A stretch of DNA of 64,000 nucleotides, from NCBI RefSeq assembly GCF_900111895.1, contig NZ_FOKB01000001.1:687177-751176 (forward strand), given 5' to 3'. The notes beneath the pieces were generated by a model. The model saw only the letters and a program-made list of their open reading frames with translations. It was not told where the DNA came from and did not search any database. Position numbers and translations under genes: made by a program. Shown here in pieces: positions 14,154 to 21,084 of the stretch. Source of the DNA: Pseudomonas simiae. Lineage in GTDB: Bacteria; Pseudomonadota; Gammaproteobacteria; Pseudomonadales; Pseudomonadaceae. Within the stretch, counting starts at the first letter, position 1. Each line of letters begins with the position of its first letter.

Positions 14154-14351
14154 TTAGGCGGATGCGGCGTTGGGCACAGCTTCACGAAAGCGCGACGGGC
14201 TCCAGTCGCAAGCCTCATCAGCAGGGATGTGGCCGAACATCGCGGTGCAGCGACGGCAATGCACGCAGTCGCCGCAAGTCTTGCCCTCGGGTAGGTTCAT
14301 CTGGTCAGCGTTATCCGCCGACCGTGGGAAAGGCACTCTTTGCTCGCTCAT
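14154..14351 (-). CDS. Small cysteine-rich, probably zinc-binding protein (65 aa)
   Basis: Cysteines occur as CGDCVHCRRC (about residues 26-35) with another Cys-Asp-Trp near 48, typical of a compact zinc knuckle found in many small phage proteins. CGGAGACATTC precedes the ATG. It is near the promoter end of the left operon and should be made very early. Confidence 0.7.
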   Translation of the reverse strand: MSEQRVPFPRSADNADQMNLPEGKTCGDCVHCRRCTAMFGHIPADEACDWSPSRFREAVPNAASA

Positions 14352-14747
14352 GAATGTCTCCGTTGATTCGTTGGTTCACCTGTATTCGTCAACACTCATG
14401 CCTCCCGCTGGTTGCCGATGGGCGCGGGGGAGGAGTGCTGACGTAATAGAGGTGGGGAAGAGGGCCCAGGCCCGCTACTGGCGACGGCCTGGGTTTGATG
14501 CGTCAGCGGTGTGGCCCGTTGCCCGCTGCTGATTGCAGGGCTGGCCGGTCGTCTTCGGTGTGGGCTTCGAGCTTCCTACTCACAGCGTCAAACAGCATCT
14601 GTTCGCCGTGGATCACAGGTCCTTACAACATGCACGCTACAGCTCTGAATGCCCTGGCTGAGTGGGGCAGGGTGCATGAGGTCCGGCGTTCCCAGCCGAG
14701 GCTATTGGGATCGCTAATTCAAATCTTTTGGGGCTGGCCGTGACCCG
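14352..14747. other. 396-base stretch without a convincing gene
   Basis: This early part of the leftward transcript has no well-supported frame. It contains one 31-codon leftward frame (14503-14598) and a short near-repeat of CCCGCTACTGGCG sequence at about 14470 and 14744. It may be an untranslated leader or hold antitermination signals; I saw no certain boxA/boxB. Confidence 0.4.
14503..14598 (-). CDS. Possible micro-protein (31 aa)
   Basis: A leftward frame opens with ATG at 14598 (or GTG 18 bases earlier, 3 bases after AAGGA) and reads MLFDAVSRKLEAHTEDDRP before continuing to a stop at 14503. The amphipathic start looks protein-like, but the ribosome site spacing is poor. Low confidence. 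Confidence 0.25.
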   Translation of the reverse strand: MLFDAVSRKLEAHTEDDRPALQSAAGNGPHR

Positions 14748-14894
14748 CTACTGGCGTCGGTCACCGGCTTGAATCAAATGTTCTTCCAGCCGCGGGCCTT
14801 TCGGCTTGTTCTCCCGCTGGATAACTGTTCTTGGCGCTTTACGCTGCACGCCCGGGTCAGTTGCCAACCCTCTGAACCGTTTAGGCCGGTTCAT
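14748..14894 (-). CDS. Small basic protein, first gene of the leftward operon
   Basis: The likely product is 48 residues from ATG 14894 (AAAGGCAGCG upstream), rich in Arg and Lys with a net charge near +8. A longer frame runs back to a GTG at 15005, but the predicted pL start point is near 14991, which would exclude that start. Lambda's N antiterminator is also a small basic protein encoded first from pL, so an N-like role is worth considering. No arginine-rich motif like that of N is obvious. Confidence 0.45.
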   Translation of the reverse strand: MNRPKRFRGLATDPGVQRKAPRTVIQRENKPKGPRLEEHLIQAGDRRQ

Positions 14895-14997
14895 CGCTGC
14901 CTTTGAATCTGGGCCGGTGGTGATCCGGCAAGGGGTGTAACCAAAGAGCGGCGGGCGAAGGCCCTTCGCAGTGGCTGTGTGTCGCTGCGATGGATGA

Positions 14998-15026
14998 ACT
15001 ATCACGCATCGTGTTTATTTAGTCAA
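14998..15026 (-). promoter_or_regulatory. pL-like promoter
   Basis: On the minus strand TTGACT (15026-15021) and GATAGT (15003-14998) are spaced by exactly 17 bases. The -35 sits between two repressor operators and the -10 overlaps the left one, so CI binding would shut it off. It would drive the whole left arm. Confidence 0.7.
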
Positions 15027-15039
15027 CACGATGCGTGAT
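15001..15039. promoter_or_regulatory. OL-like double operator
   Basis: Two 15-base sites, 15001-15015 and 15025-15039, form a perfect inverted repeat (AACACGATGCGTGAT on one strand and its complement). Each is a near-dyad AxCACG-N3-CGTGxT, and the same site recurs as AACACGATGCGTGTT beside the repressor gene at 20074-20088. Centres are 24 bases apart. Confidence 0.8.
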
Positions 15040-15110
15040 TTATTTTTGCGAATTAACACGGCAGGTCTCGGTTACGTTTTCGGGAAACGTGGGATATGAT
15101 TCGTTTAAGA

Positions 15111-15126
15111 CTGTATGCATATACAG
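15111..15126 (+). promoter_or_regulatory. LexA (SOS) box
   Basis: CTGTATGCATATACAG has perfect CTG-N10-CAG ends and an AT-rich alternating centre. It lies 22 bases before the next rightward start codon. Confidence 0.8.
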
Positions 15127-15148
15127 TATTCAATCGGGAGGTGATTTC

Positions 15149-15460
15149 ATGGCGAAACAGCAGGCGGCACCGGCAGCACGGCAGGAAATGAGTGGCATGG
15201 AGCGCCTTGCGCTGCGCGTCTCATCGATGATCAATCACCCGGTAGCGCAGGCGCAGCGCTGGGTGACGATTCATCGCCTGGACACGGACGGGGATCGAGA
15301 GTGGGAGCAGGTGCTGAGCGTGATCGCCGAAACTGACGAGCTTGAGTTGACGCTCAATGACGACGGCAGCGTGACGGTGAGGTGGGAGCAGCAGGAGGTC
15401 GAGGCGACGGGAAGGGGAGAGGTCAAGTTTGAGCCAGAAGAAGAGGCGGCTCCTTTTTGA
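15149..15460 (+). CDS. SOS-controlled small protein, DUF1654-like
   Basis: The 103-residue product has a disordered N-terminus, a core with MERLALRVSSMINHPVAQAQ and LELTLNDDGSVTVRWE (residues 19-85), and an acidic tail. This resembles DUF1654, a family known mainly from Pseudomonadaceae. The start at 15149 follows GGGAGGTGATTTC; the open frame upstream crosses the operators and is not used. A LexA box 22 bases upstream means expression after DNA damage. Placed alone next to OL, it could modulate repression or lysis timing, but its activity is unknown. Confidence 0.7.
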   Translation: MAKQQAAPAARQEMSGMERLALRVSSMINHPVAQAQRWVTIHRLDTDGDREWEQVLSVIAETDELELTLNDDGSVTVRWEQQEVEATGRGEVKFEPEEEAAPF

Positions 15461-15467
15461 CAGGCGT

Positions 15468-15492
15468 GAAAAAGCCCGCACGTAGCGGGCTT
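15468..15492 (-). terminator. Terminator after the leftward lipoprotein gene
   Basis: AAGCCCGC and GCGGGCTT form an 8-bp stem around ACGTA. On the minus strand it is followed by a T run (CTTTTTCACG), so it mainly ends the leftward immunity transcript; it may also act on the convergent SOS gene. Confidence 0.75.
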
Positions 15493-15509
15493 AGATATTT
15501 ATGGGAGGT

Positions 15510-16013
15510 CTAGTTTGAGAACTTCACCTCGGTCGCTAGGGCCTCTTTGGCTGCCTGGTATGCGGACTTAGCCTGTTGATCTGTGGTGCGGTAGGGACTC
15601 ATGGTGGTTAGGTAAGCCGACCATTTTGCATACAGGTCTTTGCTCAACTCAGCTTGCCTAGCTGGCAACTTAGCTGTCTTCAGACGGTTCACTGCCTCAT
15701 CGCCCTGAGCCCTGGCATGCTTGAAGCACTCAATTAGCGAGTTGCTGTACTCAGCTATCGCCAGGCGGTTGTTATATCGAACCGCATAGCTACCTGTCGT
15801 TGCCTCGAGGTCACACTGCCATACTGGAAGATCCAACTGGCGAGAGAAGTTAATGGCCTCCGGCGATTTCGGGTCGTACTTGAAATCAATAGGCTTAAAC
15901 ACGTGGGGATACTTGGATGGAGCCGTAGGTGCTGGGCCCTTTTGTTGGGGCGCCACGCAGCCAGCCAAGGTCATCGTCAATGCAGAAAGTAAAGTGCAGG
16001 TTTTTAAATGCAT
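15510..16013 (-). CDS. Putative lipoprotein (167 aa)
   Basis: An N-terminal signal with a lipobox (LTMTLAGC, Cys near residue 18) should direct export and lipid attachment. The mature part is helical and polar, with two further cysteines. GGGAGGGATACC precedes the ATG at 16013. It sits in the lysogenically expressed block with the repressor, which fits a lysogenic-conversion or superinfection-exclusion lipoprotein. No family recognised. Confidence 0.7.
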   Translation of the reverse strand: MHLKTCTLLSALTMTLAGCVAPQQKGPAPTAPSKYPHVFKPIDFKYDPKSPEAINFSRQLDLPVWQCDLEATTGSYAVRYNNRLAIAEYSNSLIECFKHARAQGDEAVNRLKTAKLPARQAELSKDLYAKWSAYLTTMSPYRTTDQQAKSAYQAAKEALATEVKFSN

Positions 16014-16078
16014 GGTATCCCTCCCATAATTGAGCCCGCACCTTACCATTCGTGGCGTGCAGCCACCATTGTTGGGCC

Positions 16079-16297
16079 TCAATCCGGGCCTTGGGCTTTC
16101 AACCTGGCTAAGCCCTGTTTGATGTGCCCGGCATTCTCGCCGATCGTCTCCAAAGCGCCACGTACGTTGCCGCCGACCTCAGCATTGCCTTGTCCTTCGA
16201 CGAGCAGCGTAAACTCCATTAGTGCAGCCTCCAGGGCGAGTTGGTTCTCATAGATTCGCTCAAGGGTGTCTGGGAGTGAATATTCGGGATGGGGCAT
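16079..16297 (-). CDS. Small helical protein (72 aa)
   Basis: The product starts MPHPEYSLPDTLERIYENQ and is two amphipathic helices joined by a Gly-rich turn (GQGNAEVGGNVRG). GGAGCCAAAGCT gives the best start at 16297. It resembles small pseudomonad phage proteins by style; role unknown. It is transcribed leftward with the lipoprotein gene. Confidence 0.65.
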   Translation of the reverse strand: MPHPEYSLPDTLERIYENQLALEAALMEFTLLVEGQGNAEVGGNVRGALETIGENAGHIKQGLARLKAQGPD

Positions 16298-16374
16298 AGC
16301 TTTGGCTCCAGTCATTGATGCTGGAAGAGTAGTCGACGGCTGCTTGGGAGCGCGAGCAAATCGCAGACAAAGAA

Positions 16375-16400
16375 AAGCCCGCGATGGGGAGGGCGGGCTT
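16375..16400 (-). terminator. Terminator ending the Rex-like operon
   Basis: AAGCCCGC and GCGGGCTT pair around an 8- to 10-base loop, with CTTTTCTTTG following on the minus strand. It lies about 95 bases past the stop of the four-helix membrane protein gene. Confidence 0.7.
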
Positions 16401-16494
16401 AAAGGGATGATCGCTAGGAGCTGTGGTAACCGTAAGCGATCAACTGTGAAAAAATCTTGAACAGGTTTATCAATACTTTCTTAACGCGATAGCG

Positions 16495-17082
16495 CTACTT
16501 CGGCTGATCAATTATTTCGCCATAGCCCGGGGGTATAATGGGTGCCAATGACCCAGCGCTAGCTTGGATGGCAGCTTTTTTTTCGATAGCTGCTCTGTTT
16601 GCGGCATCAAGAACTAACTGCGCTCGTAGGTTATGCAATGAGAGCATTCCGTCAAACAAACCTATCATTTTTATTAATACAAAACTAAAAGTTGCAGCAA
16701 TTAAAAAGCAACAAATACTTGAATATGTCATTCCGTGCCATTCGGTCGAAATTTTTTCAAGTGGAGATTTTAATGCAGAGCTTATAATTACAACTAGCAA
16801 TGCAGCTACGGTGGCACTGAGCAGACCAATCCAATAGTGCTGCTGCCTCGTTAGTGATGCCACAATCCTCTTGGCGTCATTCGGAGTAAGTCGATCTGCC
16901 TGCACAAAATTTGCTGTTATCGGCATGACTTGCATTAAAGATGCCGCTAGAAATCCGAGAAATGCAATTAATCCTTCTTTCATGTCAAACCAAAATGAAA
17001 GCGGCGTGAAGTACGCTGCTGCAACTCCTGATAAAAGTGGTAGCAATAGCGATGCTATCATTCTCTTTGTAGGTTGCCGCAT
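16495..17082 (-). CDS. Four-helix membrane protein, RexB-like
   Basis: This 195-residue protein has four predicted spans (about residues 8-28, 36-58, 80-102 and 118-140) with a basic cytoplasmic loop (KRIVASLTRQQ) between spans two and three. Lambda RexB (144 aa) has the same topology and a similar loop; this protein adds a 55-residue C-terminal tail. It starts 6 bases after the gene for the soluble partner. In lambda RexB is a membrane channel that depolarises the cell after RexA activation. The similarity is in layout and pattern, not strong identity. The region is AT-richer than its surroundings. Confidence 0.55.
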   Translation of the reverse strand: MRQPTKRMIASLLLPLLSGVAAAYFTPLSFWFDMKEGLIAFLGFLAASLMQVMPITANFVQADRLTPNDAKRIVASLTRQQHYWIGLLSATVAALLVVIISSALKSPLEKISTEWHGMTYSSICCFLIAATFSFVLIKMIGLFDGMLSLHNLRAQLVLDAANRAAIEKKAAIQASAGSLAPIIPPGYGEIIDQPK

Positions 17083-17088
17083 ATTAAT

Positions 17089-18153
17089 TTACTCGATGAT
17101 TTTTCCATTGGCGACAAAGGTTGAATAAGCTTCAATTGTAGCACGTAAAACGTCAGTAGGGTCTAAGAGCGATCCTATTATCTCATTGTTACCGTCCATG
17201 GAGGTTATTAGCTTTACTGATGCATTATGATGAAGCTTGATAGTTCCATCACTGCCGATTTTTCCGCCTTTAGCTCTAACCTGTAACTGACTATCCGGCA
17301 GATTGCGTAGTCCTGTCTCCAATTGGGTAAGGGCTACACGATCAATTCGACGCTTCTTGGTTTTGAATCCGATGTGGACTTGAACGTCCAACTCCGCATC
17401 TGGAGGCACAGACTGCATGAGAGACGCTACGTTGGCTTCCCCCCCTAAAAGTTCAGCGAGAATTTTACGAGCGGTAGCCCACCCAGTAGTTCTTCCTGTA
17501 TCGATTTGGCCGTGCTCAGTGACTTCGCTTATCTTGTCAATGGTTTCAGGCTGCTCTCTATTGTTGTCAAATTTCAGAGGTGGAGGTGTAGCAACGCCAC
17601 CTATGATAATTTCCTGGATATCAGCTAAATCTCCACCCATATCGCCAATATCAAATTTTGATGTCAGAGTTACTTCATTTTCCGAGCCAAGAGTTGTGGA
17701 CTTAGTCTTTAACAACCACGCTAAATATCCCTCAAGGTCAGCAGTTTTTAGCGACATACTTTGAACAACGAATGCATGATCGTCTTTGATCATCCAGAAC
17801 ATTTGAGAGTGTACGTATTCCGACTGTTCAGGCGCTTTCAGTTGCTGAACTGGGACAGATTGTGCTTTCTGATCAGCTGTCTTGGCCAATGCCTGCAAAT
17901 GGCCTTTTGAAAAATGAAGTATATCCCCAAATACGAAACCTAAACTTTGAGAGGAGTCTTGATACAAGTTTATAAAATAGTTGTCTGTTCCCTCTTCGCG
18001 AAGGCGCTCTAAATATCGATGTTTTAGCTGTATCCCGCCGTCCACGGGGTAGTCCATTGCAGACCTTATCATCTCTTCTAAGCTGTATTTAACACCTGAA
18101 GGACGTACAAATTTTCGATACTGTATTGTGATTTGTTTTCTTGCGTTTGACAT
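17089..18153 (-). CDS. Soluble partner of the membrane protein, RexA-like sensor
   Basis: The 354-residue protein is soluble and can be lined up by eye with lambda RexA (279 aa): a beta-rich N-terminal half, a segment like VTLTSKFDIGDMGGDL followed by a variable insert, WATARKILAELLGGE against RexA's FGDILKVLGATD, then VQVHIGFKTKKRRID and a C-terminal QLQVRAKGGKIGSDG strand pair matching ISLRAKDEAGD. AGGGAGAGTTAGCA sets the start at 18153. It lies in the repressor's direction of transcription and is followed by a four-span membrane protein, the rexA-rexB arrangement. A distant homology or analogy is inferred; identity is too low to be certain. Confidence 0.5.
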   Translation of the reverse strand: MSNARKQITIQYRKFVRPSGVKYSLEEMIRSAMDYPVDGGIQLKHRYLERLREEGTDNYFINLYQDSSQSLGFVFGDILHFSKGHLQALAKTADQKAQSVPVQQLKAPEQSEYVHSQMFWMIKDDHAFVVQSMSLKTADLEGYLAWLLKTKSTTLGSENEVTLTSKFDIGDMGGDLADIQEIIIGGVATPPPLKFDNNREQPETIDKISEVTEHGQIDTGRTTGWATARKILAELLGGEANVASLMQSVPPDAELDVQVHIGFKTKKRRIDRVALTQLETGLRNLPDSQLQVRAKGGKIGSDGTIKLHHNASVKLITSMDGNNEIIGSLLDPTDVLRATIEAYSTFVANGKIIE

Positions 18154-18324
18154 TGCTAACTCTCCCTGTATTAGATGTTGCAAGCTTTTTGTGTTTTTGT
18201 GATTTTTTGTAAGAAACTAATTTTGTGTCAATCAAGAAATTGCTTTTGTATTTTTATTCGCGTCGCTTTTCGTGTTCGCATTCATCTTTATCACGCACTT
18301 GCTTCAGTTCAGCTCCACTCATCT

Positions 18325-18543
18325 TTATTCGCGGAGCCCATATAAGTAGTTCAGCGCTATCAGCTCAAATACAGCCACAAAGGTGCAGGCCACAATGAAA
18401 CCAGGGCTGAAGACTCGCTTGCGGCCGTATGAGCTTCCATCAAGCCCGGCCGCGTCGGAATAGCCGGGTATCATCATAAGCAGCGCCAGCCAAGCAATGA
18501 CCCCGACCTTGCTCCAGAAGCTCTGCACTCGCCATGCAGTCAT
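18325..18543 (-). CDS. Small two-span membrane protein (72 aa)
   Basis: Hydrophobic spans lie at about residues 10-29 (VGVIAWLALLMMIPGY) and 48-68 (FIVACTFVAVFELIALNYL). The start at 18543 follows AGGATGAGCCA; a longer frame to 18582 overlaps the upstream gene and lacks a ribosome site. It is in the repressor operon direction, next to a lipoprotein gene. Family unknown. Confidence 0.6.
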   Translation of the reverse strand: MTAWRVQSFWSKVGVIAWLALLMMIPGYSDAAGLDGSSYGRKRVFSPGFIVACTFVAVFELIALNYLYGLRE

Positions 18544-18565
18544 TGGCTCATCCTGGGCAGCCGCA

Positions 18566-18874
18566 TCAGGAAAACCAGCCATACCCAGGACACTTCATTG
18601 CTCGGAGGCGATGCAACAGCCCGTTAGATTCGGGAAAATCATAATCCGAAGTGCCGAGCTTGGAACGCTGTGCGTATTGCAAAAAGTCCTCAGCCTGCTG
18701 GCGATCTGCGGCAAGCTTGAAGGTACGACATTGCTCCAGACGCTCAGCTTCTGTCACAGGCATCGGTACTGCGTCGATCTGTTTTTCGTACTCAGTTTTT
18801 TCTTTAGGCGTGCTGTAGCAGCCGGAGATAAATAGCGGCGCGACTATCAGTGTCGCGAGCCGTAAGGCATTCAT
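18566..18874 (-). CDS. Putative lipoprotein (102 aa)
   Basis: The N-terminus MNALRLATLIVAPLFISGC is a lipoprotein signal with the lipid-bearing Cys at residue 19. The mature part is short and charged with two cysteines. The preferred start at 18874 follows AAGGGA. Adjacent to the repressor gene and read in the same direction, it is a candidate lysogenic-conversion protein. No family recognised. Confidence 0.65.
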   Translation of the reverse strand: MNALRLATLIVAPLFISGCYSTPKEKTEYEKQIDAVPMPVTEAERLEQCRTFKLAADRQQAEDFLQYAQRSKLGTSDYDFPESNGLLHRLRAMKCPGYGWFS

Positions 18875-18950
18875 TTCACATTCCCTTGTGCACACGAGCG
18901 CTACTCAGCTCGCATTAGTTTGATTTAGGTTGCCGCGTAAGACCATGCGC

Positions 18951-19178
18951 CTACTCGGGCTTGCTCCGGATTATTTGCCCCGCCTTTACCTCATTCGCAT
19001 ATCCCACCAGCCTGTCGGCTTCCTCATAAAGCGTACCCACAAGACCCATCAGGGCAATGGCGTCGGCATCGCTGAGCTTTTTCGCCAGTTTGCCCAGGTC
19101 GACACAGGACTGTTCTAGGTTGAATGCGATCGCCTTGAGGTCGCGACGTAGATGCTGGTTGGGTTTGGTCAGAGCCAT
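18951..19178 (-). CDS. Small helical protein co-transcribed with the repressor
   Basis: The 75-residue helical product begins 4 bases after the repressor stop codon, so it should be made in the lysogen. It has a basic N-terminus and a long amphipathic helix (LEQSCVDLGKLAKKLSDAD). No motif identifies a function. It might modulate the repressor or be part of the exclusion cluster. Confidence 0.65.
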   Translation of the reverse strand: MALTKPNQHLRRDLKAIAFNLEQSCVDLGKLAKKLSDADAIALMGLVGTLYEEADRLVGYANEVKAGQIIRSKPE

Positions 19179-19182
19179 GGCG

Positions 19183-20016
19183 TTATACCGGTTGTCCGTT
19201 CCACACGTAGAGCACCCGGGCCAGGATGTGGGTGTCGTCCACCCGGATGTCTTCGGGATCGTGGTGCTTGTTGTCCGAAATCATCTTGAAGCGATCCTTG
19301 CCTTTCTTTTGCAGGCGCTTCACGTACAGCATCTCATCGTGGGAGAAGAGGTAAATGCCATCACCCGTGAACTCCCGGATAGTGATGTCGACCAGTAGCG
19401 GGTCGCGATCCTTGATGGTTGGGGCCATCGACTGACCCCACCCAGTGATCATCTTTAGGTGGAAGTGCTCTTTGAACGTGACGCCGAGGTCACGCAGGTG
19501 CTTTGGGCTGACCCTGATGTCCTGGAGCATTTCCGGATATTCGTGCGGGATCTGTCCGCCGCCCATCGCTGCGCGCACGTCGTAGTGCGCAATCCAAACC
19601 TCATCGCCAACCTGGCCTGGGCGGGAGAAGTCGACCGTGATTACGTTGCTCGAACCAAGCTCCCGCGCGGTCTCGTTGACGGCGTCCTCAATCATCCTGC
19701 GTGCGTCATCAGTAAGATTCTTGCCGTGCTTTGCCAGCATCAGATTCACGATTTCAGCAGTGGACGAGCGAGCAGCCTGATCAGCTGAATGGTCTGGTAC
19801 GCCTGGCGGCTCATTTTGCGTATCTAGCAGAAGCTCGGACTTCTCGACGCGTAGCGCCTTAGCCATCAGTTCTATATCTGCAAAAGACGGCTCTCGCGTC
19901 CCGGCCTCGTAGTTTCCCACCCGGGATTGCGACCAGCCGCAAGCCTCAGCCAGTTGAGCCTGTGATTTTCCAGCATTTTTACGTGCGCGTTTGATGCGCT
20001 CAGCTAATTCGGTCAT
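19183..20016 (-). CDS. cI: CI-like repressor with LexA-type self-cleavage domain
   Basis: The 277-residue protein has an XRE helix-turn-helix at residues 5-60 (SQAQLAEACGWSQSRVGNYEAG), a linker, and an S24 peptidase domain. The catalytic Ser196 is in GQSMAPT and Lys233 in YVKRL; the likely cleavage site is the AAMGGG segment at 149-154. It would bind the dyad sites at 20029-20088 and 15001-15039, hold both early promoters off, and be destroyed after RecA activation. It is divergent from the Cro-like gene and is followed by the small genes and Rex-like pair in the same direction. Confidence 0.95.
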   Translation of the reverse strand: MTELAERIKRARKNAGKSQAQLAEACGWSQSRVGNYEAGTREPSFADIELMAKALRVEKSELLLDTQNEPPGVPDHSADQAARSSTAEIVNLMLAKHGKNLTDDARRMIEDAVNETARELGSSNVITVDFSRPGQVGDEVWIAHYDVRAAMGGGQIPHEYPEMLQDIRVSPKHLRDLGVTFKEHFHLKMITGWGQSMAPTIKDRDPLLVDITIREFTGDGIYLFSHDEMLYVKRLQKKGKDRFKMISDNKHHDPEDIRVDDTHILARVLYVWNGQPV

Positions 20017-20028
20017 GCGCGGGATTCA

Positions 20029-20088
20029 ATCACGTATTGAAATACCCGGCTTTCACTTATTGTGTTTGCCTTTAACACGATGCGTGTT
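20029..20088. promoter_or_regulatory. OR-like triple operator
   Basis: Three related sites lie between the repressor and cro: ATCACGTATTGAAAT (20029-20043), TTCACTTATTGTGTT (20052-20066) and AACACGATGCGTGTT (20074-20088). Centres are 23 and 22 bases apart, close to the spacing in lambda OR. The third site is the best dyad and lies in the spacer of the rightward promoter; the first is a weak match. Confidence 0.7.
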
Positions 20089-20094
20089 TATCCT
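20066..20094 (+). promoter_or_regulatory. pR-like promoter
   Basis: TTGCCT (20066-20071) and TATCCT (20089-20094) are spaced by 17 bases, with the strongest operator in between. Transcription would start near 20101, 22 bases before the Cro-like ATG. Confidence 0.65.
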
Positions 20095-20122
20095 TGGGCC
20101 AAGAGCTATAGGAGCGATTTCC

Positions 20123-20350
20123 ATGAACCACGTCCGAAACATTCGAGAGAAAGCCGGGATTACCCAGGCTGCCCTTCGGCGGTCGCTTGGGTGGAATCAA
20201 TCTCGCCTTGCTAATTACGAGTCCGGCCTTCGCTGTCCGGGGCTCAGCGAGGCACGACTGATCGTGTCTGCATTGAACGCCTTGGGTGCCAAGTGCGTTC
20301 TTGATGAGGCATTTCCGCCTGCGGGCGTTTCATCCCAGTCCGCCGCCTGA
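20123..20350 (+). CDS. cro: Cro-like repressor
   Basis: This 75-residue protein is a single helix-turn-helix domain (ITQAALRRSLGWNQSRLANYESG, residues 13-35) close in sequence to the recognition region of the CI-like repressor, so both should see the same sites. The ATG follows AGGAGCGATTTCC. Position, size and divergence from the repressor support a Cro role: lowering early transcription and favouring lytic growth. Confidence 0.85.
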   Translation: MNHVRNIREKAGITQAALRRSLGWNQSRLANYESGLRCPGLSEARLIVSALNALGAKCVLDEAFPPAGVSSQSAA

Positions 20351-20400
20351 CATCCCTGTTCGCCGTTCAATTGAAGCCAGATTAAAAGAGAGCAGTCCCC

Positions 20401-21015
20401 ATGCAAACGTCCAGTTCCAGACACACCGTACAAACCCGTGATCAGGTGCTGGTCGCCCACGCAGCAAACCAGATCGCACGCACCAGCCTGAGCCAGGACG
20501 ACTTCGCCCAGGCGCTAAGCCGCGAGCTGTACCTGTCGATCCCTGATCGCGCCAAAGAGAAGGTCGTCCCTGATTTCAATTCGCCCCAACTGACCGGCGA
20601 CGTGAGTGAGTTCGTGAAGGCGACCGGCCGCTGGCTCAAGCGTGTACAGCGCTGGCTGAACGGCGATCAGGAAATGCCGTCATGGCTGGAAGAGTCGTGG
20701 GTCAACGCCCTTGAGCCTGAATTCCGCGATCACTGCCTGAACGAGCTGGCGAGCCGACACGGCTTGACCGGTGCCCGCCAGATGACCAGCGAACAATGTG
20801 CGAACAAAAGCTTTGGTGCTTTGATCCGTGCTCTGGGTGATGTGATTGACACCGGCAGCGAAGTGTTTGACGACCAAGTCATGTGCGAGCAAGACCTGCC
20901 GCACTTACCGGCCTTCGCCAAGCAGTGCCGTCAGGTTGAAGCGAAGGCAGGGGAGTTGCGCCGCAAGGCTGAGGCATTGATCAACGGCAAGCCTGCACTG
21001 AAATCCATCGCCTGA
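20401..21015 (+). CDS. Hypothetical regulator in the CII position
   Basis: The 204-residue protein has a segment like WLKRVQRWLNGDQEMPSWL (about residues 79-97), a pattern found in phage early proteins of the CII/YmfL position, and long C-terminal helices. GAGAG precedes the ATG at a usable distance. It lies between cro and the antirepressor and is followed by a terminator. A role in the lysis-lysogeny choice is inferred from place only. Confidence 0.55.
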   Translation: MQTSSSRHTVQTRDQVLVAHAANQIARTSLSQDDFAQALSRELYLSIPDRAKEKVVPDFNSPQLTGDVSEFVKATGRWLKRVQRWLNGDQEMPSWLEESWVNALEPEFRDHCLNELASRHGLTGARQMTSEQCANKSFGALIRALGDVIDTGSEVFDDQVMCEQDLPHLPAFAKQCRQVEAKAGELRRKAEALINGKPALKSIA

Positions 21016-21030
21016 ATTCCAGGCACAAAA

Positions 21031-21056
21031 AAGCCGACGTACGAGGTCGGCTTTTT
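21031..21056 (+). terminator. Terminator after the CII-position gene (tR1-like)
   Basis: AAGCCGAC and GTCGGCTT form an 8-bp stem around GTACGAG, followed by TTTTTC. A terminator between cro/cII and the replication genes parallels lambda tR1. Confidence 0.8.
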
Positions 21057-21084
21057 CTACAGCGGTAAACAACTGGAGCGAATC

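Noticed and set aside
18254..18322. Leftward 22-codon frame (starts MSGAELKQVRDKDE) between the small membrane gene and the Rex-like sensor
   Set aside because: Follows the preceding stop by two bases and looks charged like a real peptide, but it has no convincing ribosome site and is too short to support.
18184..18324. Leftward promoter with TTGACA upstream of the Rex-like pair
   Set aside because: A perfect -35 is present, but no -10 at 16-18 bases could be recognised in the A-rich stretch; too uncertain to list.
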